This document shows, in pieces, positions 9,267 through 17,400 of a stretch of 64,000 nt of DNA. A program made the position numbers and the translations under genes. The DNA is from an uncultured Flavihumibacter sp. (lineage in GTDB: Bacteria; Bacteroidota; Bacteroidia; Chitinophagales; Chitinophagaceae). Below the pieces are notes generated by a model. That model saw only the letters and a list, made by a program, of their open reading frames with translations. It was not told where the DNA came from and did no database searches. The DNA lies in the NCBI GenBank assembly GCA_902168105.1, contig CABHOY010000030.1, positions 186,001-250,000 of the forward strand, read 5' to 3'. The stretch's first letter is position 1. Every line of letters begins with the position of its first letter.

Positions 9267-11633
9267 ATGACGACACTCACACAGGAACAAATAAAAAACA
9301 TACATGCCTATTGGGAAGCTGCTAACTATCTGGCTGCCGCCCAGATCTATTTACAGGCCAATCCGCTGCTGAGAGAGCCATTATCGCCCGATCATATCAA
9401 ACCTCGCTTGCTGGGTCACTGGGGCACCTCTCCGGGCCTGAATTTCATCTATGTGCATCTTAATCGCCTGATCAGGGAGACGGATGCGGATATCCTGTTT
9501 GTATGCGGACCGGGGCATGGTGCTCCAGCCGTATTGGCCAACACTTACCTCGAAGGTTCCTATACGGAAACTTACCCTGACATTACGCAGGATGAAAAAG
9601 GCATGATGCGATTCTGCCGGCAATTCTCCACACCCGGAGGCATTCCCAGCCATGTCAGCGCACATACACCTGGATCCATCCACGAAGGCGGAGAATTAGG
9701 TTACTCGCTGGCGCACGCTGCCGGTGCAGTGCTGGACAATCCTGATCTGATAGCAGCTTGTGTGGTCGGTGATGGAGAAGCTGAAACAGGCCCGCTGGCT
9801 GGCAGCTGGAAACTCAACTGTTTTATCAACCCGGCACACGATGGCGCCGTATTGCCCATATTACACCTGAACGGATATAAGATATCAGGGCCAACGGTGA
9901 TGGGCCGCATGTCTGATACTTCACTAGCCGCCCTGTTCAACGGACAGGGTTATGTTCCCTTATTTGTAAAAGCGGAAGATCCGATAAACGTACATGAGGA
10001 AATGGCCGCCGCCCTGGACACTGCTTATGAACAGATCAGGGAGATACAGGACAATGCCAGGAATAATAAAAAATATGAAGGCGCCATTCTATGGCCGATG
10101 ATCGTACTCCGTTCTCCTAAAGGCTGGACAGGTCCTGTTATGTGGAAAGGTAAACGCATTGAAGGCACTTTCCGTTCACACCAGGTCCCGCTGGCGGATG
10201 TAAAAGAAGACCAGGACCAGCTGGCCTTACTGGAACAATGGCTCCGTAGCTATAAACCGGAAAAACACTTTACCGAAAAGGGTAGTCTGCTACCTTCCCT
10301 GGCACAGCTGGCGCCTGCCGGCGATAAACGTATGGGGGCTATCCCATGCGCCAACGGAGGTACGGCATTTCAGCATCTGGCCGTACCCGATTTCACGTTA
10401 TATGCAGTAGAAGTAACACAACCGGGGATAACCATTGCTGAAAGTACAAGGGAATTGGGAAAGATGCTGAGAGACATTTTTAAACTAAATGCCGACAGTC
10501 GCAATTTTCGCTTATTCTGTCCCGATGAAACCAGTTCTAACCGGCTCAATGCCGTGTTTGAAGTTACTGACCGCTGTTTCATGGAACCCTTGCTGGATAG
10601 TGATGAAAATCTTTCGCCCGATGGCAGGGTCATGGAAGTGCTGAGCGAGCACCTTTGCCAGGGATGGCTGGAAGGTTACCTGCTTACCGGCAGACATGGC
10701 ATATTCCCCTGTTATGAGGCTTTTGTTACCATTGTGGACTCAATGTTCAATCAGCATGCAAAATGGCTTAAAACATGCCTTGAAATTCCATGGAGGAAAG
10801 ATCTCCCCTCGCTCAACTACCTGCTTACTTCTCATAGCTGGAGACAAGACCATAATGGTTACAGTCATCAGGGACCGGGTTTCATTGACACCGTCGTTAA
10901 CAAGAAAAGCGAAGTGGTCCGTATCTATTTGCCACCCGATGCCAATTGTTTGTTGTCGGTAATGGACCATTGCCTGAAAAGTAAGAACTACGTTAACCTG
11001 GTAGTAGCAGGTAAACAACCGGCATTGCAATGGCTGAACATCGCCCAGGCGGTCACACACTGCACGCAGGGAGCTTCTGTGTGGGAATGGGCTGGCAATG
11101 ACAATAATGAAAAACCGGATGTAGTGCTTGCTTGTGCCGGCGACGTACCAACACTTGAAACAATAGCAGCTGCATGGTTACTTCGCAAACATTTTCCCGA
11201 CTTAAAAGTGAGGGTTGTTAATATCGTAGACCTGATGTCGCTTTCTCCGAAGGAATATCATCCTCACGGTATGGAAGCAGCACTTTTCACACAACTGTTC
11301 ACCGATGATACACCCGTAATATTTGCGTTCCATGGTTATGTGAGGATCATTCACGACCTCGTACACGGCCGCCCCGATCCTGCCAGGTTCCATGTAAGGG
11401 GATTTATGGAAGAAGGTACGACCACCACACCGTTCGACATGGTAGTACTTAACAAAATAAGTCGCTTCCATCTTGCCATTGCAGCCATACAAAGGACCGA
11501 AAGAACACTGGAAGGTAGTGACGTCGTGATCAATCATTTTGAAGATAAACTACGCATGCACAGTATCTACATCAGGGAATGCCTGGAAGATATGCCGGAT
11601 ATTAAAAACTGGAAATGGGAAGATGCTGTATAA
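9267..11633 (+). CDS. xfp: Phosphoketolase (xylulose-5-phosphate/fructose-6-phosphate)
   Basis: A 788-aa thiamine-diphosphate enzyme of the usual length for the family. It splits xylulose 5-phosphate, and in many members fructose 6-phosphate, to acetyl phosphate plus an aldose phosphate. Diagnostic blocks are [28 protein letters not shown], the [18 protein letters not shown] segment, the ThDP/Mg motif [27 protein letters not shown] and the C-terminal [16 protein letters not shown]. It follows ackA by 10 bp, completing a short bifid-type ATP-yielding shunt. Whether both sugar phosphates are used cannot be read from sequence. Cytoplasmic. Confidence 0.96.
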   Translation: MTTLTQEQIKNIHAYWEAANYLAAAQIYLQANPLLREPLSPDHIKPRLLGHWGTSPGLNFIYVHLNRLIRETDADILFVCGPGHGAPAVLANTYLEGSYTETYPDITQDEKGMMRFCRQFSTPGGIPSHVSAHTPGSIHEGGELGYSLAHAAGAVLDNPDLIAACVVGDGEAETGPLAGSWKLNCFINPAHDGAVLPILHLNGYKISGPTVMGRMSDTSLAALFNGQGYVPLFVKAEDPINVHEEMAAALDTAYEQIREIQDNARNNKKYEGAILWPMIVLRSPKGWTGPVMWKGKRIEGTFRSHQVPLADVKEDQDQLALLEQWLRSYKPEKHFTEKGSLLPSLAQLAPAGDKRMGAIPCANGGTAFQHLAVPDFTLYAVEVTQPGITIAESTRELGKMLRDIFKLNADSRNFRLFCPDETSSNRLNAVFEVTDRCFMEPLLDSDENLSPDGRVMEVLSEHLCQGWLEGYLLTGRHGIFPCYEAFVTIVDSMFNQHAKWLKTCLEIPWRKDLPSLNYLLTSHSWRQDHNGYSHQGPGFIDTVVNKKSEVVRIYLPPDANCLLSVMDHCLKSKNYVNLVVAGKQPALQWLNIAQAVTHCTQGASVWEWAGNDNNEKPDVVLACAGDVPTLETIAAAWLLRKHFPDLKVRVVNIVDLMSLSPKEYHPHGMEAALFTQLFTDDTPVIFAFHGYVRIIHDLVHGRPDPARFHVRGFMEEGTTTTPFDMVVLNKISRFHLAIAAIQRTERTLEGSDVVINHFEDKLRMHSIYIRECLEDMPDIKNWKWEDAV

Positions 11634-11712
11634 AAAAAACACCGGAATAGGAATATTCCGGTGTGCTGCTTAAACCTACAACTGTTACATTATCTGTAAT
11701 CAAATATTTTTC
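11631..11712 (-). ncRNA. Candidate small RNA, copy 1 of a three-copy family
   Basis: On the minus strand, TACTTTTG (11725-11718), a perfect -7 box, is followed after 18 nt by TTACAG, then by the core AACAGTTGTAGGTTTA (11686-11671), 6 nt, a perfect 11-bp hairpin with a 4-nt loop (11664-11639) and seven T. The predicted transcript is about 80 nt. The same order, core and spacing occur in copy 3 (40993-41072) with a different hairpin sequence. The T-run lies only on the minus strand, so the hairpin is not simply the terminator of xfp on the plus strand. The start at 11712 is estimated. Function unknown. Confidence 0.65.
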
Positions 11713-11717
11713 TGATA

Positions 11718-11725
11718 CAAAAGTA
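11718..11725 (-). promoter_or_regulatory. -7 box TACTTTTG of small-RNA copy 1
   Basis: A perfect match to TAnnTTTG on the minus strand. There are 18 nt between it and the conserved TTACAG, against 17 nt in copy 3. A -33 element is not obvious. Confidence 0.55.
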
Positions 11726-11760
11726 CGGGAGCATTCTTAGATGGTCGCTGTACGAAATCT

Positions 11761-11779
11761 GGATTTTATTGGACAAATC
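11761..11779. promoter_or_regulatory. 19-bp motif shared with 13407-13425
   Basis: GGATTTTATTGGACAAATC here and GGATTCTATAGGACAAATC at 13407 agree at 17 of 19 positions. The two sites flank the marR/flavoprotein pair on either side. It could be a protein-binding site or a remnant of a duplicated segment. Confidence 0.35.
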
Positions 11780-11826
11780 GCGGTTTTTATTAAAACCGGT
11801 TCATTTTCACGATTATCAACACCTTG

Positions 11827-11910
11827 TAAAAAACAAAAACACCGAAATAAGACTACTCCGGTGTACTGTTTAAACCTACAACTGTTACTCGGCGTAACAA
11901 GATCTTTACC
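11827..11910 (-). ncRNA. Degenerate copy 2 of the small-RNA element, possibly the marR terminator
   Basis: The 16-nt core AACAGTTGTAGGTTTA recurs at 11886-11871, exactly 200 bp from copy 1. It is again followed by 6 nt, an 11-bp hairpin (11864-11839, two G-U pairs) and a T-rich tail. No -7 box is found at the expected position, where the sequence is ATTAATAG. It lies about 100 nt after the marR stop codon on the same strand, so it may now serve as that gene's 3' end. The rest of 11634-11958 holds no coding frame I trust. Confidence 0.5.
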
Positions 11911-11924
11911 TGACTGCTATTAAT

Positions 11925-11942
11925 TAGTTAAACATTCAACTA
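11925..11942. promoter_or_regulatory. Candidate MarR operator, downstream copy
   Basis: Dyad TAGTT-8 nt-AACTA with interior AAACATTC, just beyond the marR stop codon. Arms and spacing match the site at 12428-12449, as expected for a MarR-family dimer. Confidence 0.45.
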
Positions 11943-11958
11943 TTAGGTCAAAAAAAAG

Positions 11959-12408
11959 CTACTCGTTTTTAAGATTGCTTTTAATGACCAGTAAAGATGC
12001 AGTTAGATTTTTAAGATCGTCAGCAGACAGTCCTTTACTGACTGTTGCATGTAATTCCTGTATGATAGGCGTAAGCTGGTCGGTTAGTCGCCGGCCAGCT
12101 TCCGTCCTATGTATAATTTTATTCCTCCTGTCATCGGTATCTTCCATTCTCGTCACTAGTCCTCTTTTGGTAAGATTGTCCAACAGGTAAGTAATGCTGG
12201 TCTTATCCTTATTCAACAGATTGGCAATTTCCTGCTGATTGATCTCCCCCTGCTCCATCAAAGTGCTGATCACCTGCAACATCTCAAAGGTCAGATCTAT
12301 ATTCTCTTCTCTCAGCCTCCGTTGTACAAAATGCCGCATAGCATCTCTTACAACAGATACTGCTTCGCCTAAAGCCTTTATATGAATAATGTCGTCTTGT
12401 GAATTCAC
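11959..12408 (-). CDS. MarR-family transcriptional regulator
   Basis: A 149-aa winged-helix regulator of typical MarR length. The DNA-binding segment is EINQQEIANLLNKDKTSITYLLDNLTKRGLVTR (about residues 55-87), followed by the wing MEDTDDRRNKIIHRTEAGRRL. The N- and C-terminal helices form the dimer interface. It starts 36 bp downstream of the flavoprotein stop on the same strand. A palindrome with TAGTT/AACTA arms lies in that gap and a second lies just past the stop, suggesting autoregulation. MarR regulators usually respond to phenolics, oxidants or drugs; the ligand here is unknown. There is no Cys cluster that would point to thiol sensing. Confidence 0.9.
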   Translation of the reverse strand: MNSQDDIIHIKALGEAVSVVRDAMRHFVQRRLREENIDLTFEMLQVISTLMEQGEINQQEIANLLNKDKTSITYLLDNLTKRGLVTRMEDTDDRRNKIIHRTEAGRRLTDQLTPIIQELHATVSKGLSADDLKNLTASLLVIKSNLKNE

Positions 12409-12427
12409 CAGACAAAGTTAAGTATTT

Positions 12428-12449
12428 AATAGTTAAATGTACAACTATT
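12428..12449. promoter_or_regulatory. Candidate MarR operator, upstream copy
   Basis: A perfect 7-bp dyad AATAGTT-8 nt-AACTATT, with interior AAATGTAC, lies between the flavoprotein stop codon (12445-12447, which it overlaps) and the marR start at 12408. A matching dyad with the same 8-nt spacing occurs at 11925-11942. Confidence 0.55.
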
Positions 12450-13359
12450 TATCAAAGTCTTCTGTACTGATCTGCGCATTACACATGCCACCTGCCCTCA
12501 AACCACCGGCAGCAGCCACCATTACCTGGTGCATCATAGGATGCGCCACATCTCCGGCTGCAAAAACACCTGGTATGGTGGTTTGCTGAACCTCATCAAC
12601 CTTAATTGCGCCACTTTCATCCAGCTCACAACCTAACTGGACAGCCAATTCGTTATGGAACGCTAAACGGACCGCTCTTACATAGGTAGCGTACTTGTGA
12701 TGCACCGATCCATCTGCCAATACAATATGAATTCCGTCTGCAACATCTTCTATTGCTGTAACGGGCGTCTCTATCAACCCGATACCCTTCTCACGGAACT
12801 TTGCATGCTGCTCTTCGCTAAATGCACTTTTTCCATTCGTAAAGATCGTCAGGTCCTTATTAAGGTTATAAAGTAATGGTATCTGGTGACTGGCAACTTC
12901 ATCATTGGCAATAAATGCAACAGGCGTATTCCGCACTTCCCAGCCATGGCAGTAAGGACAATGGATCACCTTGTCGCCCCATAATTCATGTATGCCTTTT
13001 ATTTCCGGTAAAATATCCTTTACACCGGTAGCCAGAATGACCTTCCGCACAATATAGGCCCCATCCGCTGTTTCCAGCCTGAACACGCCCTCTTCTTTTG
13101 CAGCAGTGATCACCCGCTCCTGCACAGTAACAACAGAAGGATATGGTTTCAGTTGTTCCTTTGCAATAGCCAGGATCTCCAGGGGAGATACGCCATCTCT
13201 TGTAAATACGTTATGTGCATGCGCTGCAGGCCTGTTTCGTGGTTCTCCGGTGTCGAATACCACCGTTTTGCGCGCTGAACGGCCGAGTATCAATGCGGCG
13301 GAGAGTCCGGCTGATGCGCCTCCGATAATGGCGACTTCAAATTGCTGTATATTCTTCAT
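12445..13359 (-). CDS. NAD(P)/FAD-dependent oxidoreductase, thioredoxin-reductase-like
   Basis: A 304-aa two-dinucleotide-fold flavoprotein. The FAD motif is VAIIGGASAGLSAALILGRS (residues 9-28). The second fold carries the cysteine pair C134-PY-C137 in HCPYCHGWEV. The C-terminal FAD motif is PGVFAAGDVAHP. The CPYCHGWE signature marks a thioredoxin-reductase-like group common in Bacteroidota and Gram-positives rather than canonical TrxB (CxxC within CATCDG). The length matches. It sits immediately upstream of a MarR regulator, implying an inducible redox function, but the electron acceptor is unknown. A -7-like TAATTTTA lies 5 bases before the start. Cytoplasmic. Confidence 0.88.
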   Translation of the reverse strand: MKNIQQFEVAIIGGASAGLSAALILGRSARKTVVFDTGEPRNRPAAHAHNVFTRDGVSPLEILAIAKEQLKPYPSVVTVQERVITAAKEEGVFRLETADGAYIVRKVILATGVKDILPEIKGIHELWGDKVIHCPYCHGWEVRNTPVAFIANDEVASHQIPLLYNLNKDLTIFTNGKSAFSEEQHAKFREKGIGLIETPVTAIEDVADGIHIVLADGSVHHKYATYVRAVRLAFHNELAVQLGCELDESGAIKVDEVQQTTIPGVFAAGDVAHPMMHQVMVAAAGGLRAGGMCNAQISTEDFDK

Positions 13360-13363
13360 CTAA

Positions 13364-13371
13364 TAAAATTA
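13364..13371 (-). promoter_or_regulatory. -7-like box TAATTTTA before the flavoprotein gene
   Basis: The minus-strand sequence TAATTTTA ends 4-5 bases before the ATG at 13359, one base off TAnnTTTG. If used, the mRNA would be nearly leaderless. Confidence 0.35.
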
Positions 13372-13406
13372 CAGACGAAGCATGATGCATAAATGTCACT
13401 AAGCAC

Positions 13407-13425
13407 GGATTCTATAGGACAAATC
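13407..13425. promoter_or_regulatory. 19-bp motif shared with 11761-11779
   Basis: GGATTCTATAGGACAAATC lies about 50 bp upstream of the flavoprotein start, between it and the PorP/SprF stop. See the partner site at 11761 (17/19 identical, same orientation on the plus strand). Confidence 0.35.
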
Positions 13426-13437
13426 AAGGGTTATCTA

Positions 13438-14430
13438 TCAGAAGTATCTCGCGCAACGTGTGTTGTCTACCTTACTGTTATGGGGAAACAGGATACCTAT
13501 CGATAATTCATGCGAGCCCCGCTGATATTGTGAAATTCCATTCGTGGAAAGATCATAGGAATATCCCAGCCGCATGTTGTCCGATACAAAAACTTCGGCC
13601 ATCACACTGATTGCTGTACTGGGATCAAGAGATGTGTTCAGCGCAGGCTTCCCCCATAGGTTCACACCAGCCCTGTATGATGCGCCCAGCCACACCCGCT
13701 CCTGCAACAGCACAAATGCATTAAGGTCAATATTGGTAGGACCTTTCAGATCATCTTTGATCATCACCGAAGGTTTCAGTTTTATATCATCGGTAAGATA
13801 TATAACAGTTCCTCCGCTAAGATAGATATGTCGCGACTTACGTAGTGTTGAATACAATGTGCCATTCCCGAAATAGATCTTCCCTCCTGTATATGCCGAG
13901 AACAGGTCCATAATAGAAACGCCTATAAAAGTCCTGTAAGTATTGTAATAGATCCCGAAGCGGGCGTCCGGCACAAGCGTACTTTGTTTGCCAAGGTATA
14001 ATGCAGGATCGTCCGCATCTACATATTTACGGGAACTGCCATCTACTGCATATTGTGTGGCGCCCAGTCCAAGACCGAAGCAAAGGCGGTTGTCATTTCC
14101 CACAGGTATGCGGTATGCATAGGAGCCATAAAGAGAAATAGATTCCTGCGGGCCAAGACGGTCCCACATTACCTGCGCGCCTAATCCTACCTTCTTTGTA
14201 TATACATCGGTAACACCATCCAGTGCAATAGTCCCTGTTCGCGGCGCTCCCTGAAAACCTGCCCACTGCTGACGGTAAGTACTGTGCAGGTACAACTCTT
14301 CCCTGTATCCCGCATAAGCAGGATTTATACTCAGGCCATTAAAAACATACTGACTGAACTGTATGTCCTGCTGTGCCTGCACGGTGCAGGTCAGCAAGAA
14401 GGATATGAATAGTAAACAGCCACTTTTCAT
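13438..14430 (-). CDS. PorP/SprF-family type IX secretion membrane protein
   Basis: A 330-aa outer-membrane protein with signal peptide (MKSGCLLFISFLLTCTVQAQ) and the family opening QDIQFSQYVFNGLSINPAYAGYRE. YRQQWAGFQGAPRTG and repeated amphipathic strands follow, as in PorP/SprF proteins that help export or anchor specific T9SS cargo. It begins 4 bp after the stop of the giant adhesin gene, so the two are co-transcribed. This adhesin-SprF pairing is a standard Bacteroidota arrangement and supports a role in placing that adhesin on the surface. The final residues NTRCARYF follow a usual barrel end (HELSIGILF). Confidence 0.92.
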   Translation of the reverse strand: MKSGCLLFISFLLTCTVQAQQDIQFSQYVFNGLSINPAYAGYREELYLHSTYRQQWAGFQGAPRTGTIALDGVTDVYTKKVGLGAQVMWDRLGPQESISLYGSYAYRIPVGNDNRLCFGLGLGATQYAVDGSSRKYVDADDPALYLGKQSTLVPDARFGIYYNTYRTFIGVSIMDLFSAYTGGKIYFGNGTLYSTLRKSRHIYLSGGTVIYLTDDIKLKPSVMIKDDLKGPTNIDLNAFVLLQERVWLGASYRAGVNLWGKPALNTSLDPSTAISVMAEVFVSDNMRLGYSYDLSTNGISQYQRGSHELSIGILFPHNSKVDNTRCARYF

Positions 14431-14434
14431 AACA

Positions 14435-17400
14435 TTATTTTTGGATCAGTTCAATGTATCCTTTATAAACTTTTACTGTACGGGACATATTAATCTTCAG
14501 TACATAATAATAGATCCCTGCAGAAAGACCAGTACCTCCCCATTTATTATCGTAGTTGCCGGAATGGTATACCACGTTGCCCCAGCGATTATAGATCTCC
14601 AGCACAGAACCTGGATACTGTTCTATGCCTCTCACCACGAAATAATCATTCTTTCCATCGCCATTTGCAGTAACCACATTAGGGACATAGAGATCAGGAG
14701 AGATCTCTACCGGTTTAATGGAGGCCATGTTGTTACTCTGATCAGGATCGGCTTCCCTCCCGGATACAACAGCTGTATTCTCCAGTAATCCTCCTTTGCT
14801 GATACGTGTGGTGAATGATAACTGTACAGGTTTATTCACGTACACCGTATCAATATTCCATATCACCTGCCGTGTGCGGGAGTTAAACGTAGTATTACCA
14901 TCAGTAGTTGTAATGTTAACGATGTCTTCCAGCATGTTGGAAATATCATCTGTCACAATAACCTGCGATGCATGGTCCAGGCCTTTATTATTTACAGTGA
15001 TAGTGAACGTCGCTTCATCTCCTATTGTCGGTGCGTCTTCGATACTGATAGTTTTAATAATATACAGATCAGCGACAGTATTCTTATTGTAGTTAATATA
15101 TTTAGTACAGGTACCTTTCGTGTTTGGATCTGTTACGGTGATCATGATTGTTCCTGTACCGACTACATCCGGAGACAGTGTGCTGAAATTGCCTCTTCCG
15201 TCAGTGTGCGTAGTCGTAATGCTACCATCAGGATATGTGACCAGTATATCGGCACGAGGCATTGCTTCCCCTGTAATAGTGAGCAAACCTCCCTCCTTCT
15301 TCACAGGATCATTGACAAGAAACACAGGGAACAATTCTTTCAGCGTTACACTGAGGGACGATGAACATCCATGTTGATCGGTCACTGTTACACCATACTC
15401 ACCCGCCGGCAGGTTCGTGATCTTGTTATTGGTTGAGCCGGTACTCCATGTTACGCGATAAGGTGCTGTACCCCCCAATGCCGTTAACGAAAGGGAACCG
15501 TTACTTTCTCCATGACAGGTAATGTCTTTTCGCGATACGATCAAACCAATAGGGCTGGGACCTGGTACAGTAATAACTTCGGTGGCGGAGACACAATTCT
15601 TTTCATTCATCACCTGTACATTGTAATCGCCCGGTTGCAGGTTAGCGAAAGTATTCTCTGTTTTCCAATCACCTCCATTCAAAGCGTACTGATAACCGGC
15701 ACCGGGCGGCTGTACTATAATACCGCCATCACTGTTGTTACTACAGCTTGCCGGTGTGGTTGACGTACTGAATGTCGGTAATGGCGGCACAACCATTGTA
15801 AAGTTAGTAGTATTGCTACAGCCACTTGGAGTGACAATTTCATAGGTGATCACGGCGGTACCTGGTTGTATTCCTTTGGCACGCCCTGTTGCATCTATCT
15901 GTAATATACCGGCATCACTGCTGCTCCATACGCCGCCACCGGTCAGGCTGCTCAATATCGTGCCGGTATTGTCAATACACACCATATTGTTTCCCGTAAT
16001 GGGCGCTACAAAAGGCCGGCCTTCCACTGTTACCGTTGTTGTCGTAATATTAGCGCAGGTGCCGTTTGTAAATGTATAAGTAATAGTATACACGCCTGGT
16101 ACACTGGCGCCGAGGTCAAGCCGTCCAGTTACCGGATCGATCACCAATCCTGCGCCGGTACTGAAGGTACCACCTGTAATACCGGTCTGAATCACATCAG
16201 TAGTGCCTGTAAAACAATATACCGCTCTTGTATAGGAAATAGAAGCAGCAGGTCGCGGATTTACTGTTATAGTAGCATCAACGCTGTTCGTACAACCATA
16301 ATTATCTGTAACAGTATAAGCAATGATCGTATTTCCTGCGGATACTCCGGTCACTGTACCGTTAGCATCTACAGTAGCAAAGGCGCTATTATCACTGCTC
16401 CACACGCCGCCAGGGGTCGTATTGTCCAACACGATCTGCTCTCCTTCACAAACAGCAGCAGGGCCGGTAACCGCTGCAATAACAGGCAAACCATGAATAT
16501 TGATATTAGCAGTTGTTGTACTGTTACACTGTCCGTCGCTGAACGTATAGGTCACAGTGTGCATGCCTGCAGTACTTGCCTGCAGGTCCACCGTTCCTGT
16601 AACAGCGTCAATGATCAATCCTGCGGAACCTGTGTATATACCGCCTGTTATACCTGTGCGGGTCACTGTAGCTATACCTGCCGCACAGAAATCTACCGGA
16701 TAGCTGATAGTGGCTACTGGAGGCGGATTGACGGTTACGACATCTGTAGCTGCAGAGGATGTACATCCGCGTGCATCAACAGCTGTAACGATATATGTAT
16801 AAGTTGCTCCTGAAAGAGAAGGGCTTGCGGTGGTATTCTGCAGATTAACATCGGCAATAGCACCTCCACCAACCGGAGATGACGACCATTGATAACTGTA
16901 AGGCGATACTGTATTATCAGCCATTGCCGACAACGTCACTGAACCTCCGGTACAAATGCCGGTACTTCCTGCTGTTGCAGTGACTGTTGGTTTCGCATAT
17001 ACTGTCAGTGTATTGATAGCCGTCGCGAGGCATCCTGTGGCATCGGTCACGGTATAGGTAATATCAGCATACCCTCCGCTTACTGTTGTTATTTTCCCCG
17101 TCGCATCTACAGTTGCCGCTAAAGGATTATTAGTAGTCCATACACCACCACTTGTACTATTAGCAATAGTACAGGTATTACCCTCGCATATACCTGGTGT
17201 GGCAGGAGTAAGCGTACTGGAAGGTAATACACCCGCCATAGGAATGATCGCTATGTCATCCAATGCCAGATCGTTCCCGTCACTTCCACTGGCGTTATTT
17301 TGAAGGAAGATATCAGCGGTATTGCCTGGTGCAGTAAATGTAAACGTATATGCTGTCCAGTTACCTGCCGTAACAGGGCCTGTACTGAAAGAAGAGATCA

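Noticed and set aside
11631..11664. Hairpin after xfp taken simply as the xfp terminator
   Set aside because: On the plus strand the hairpin is preceded by A and not followed by T; the T-run is on the minus strand, in line with the small-RNA reading. It may still slow plus-strand transcription.
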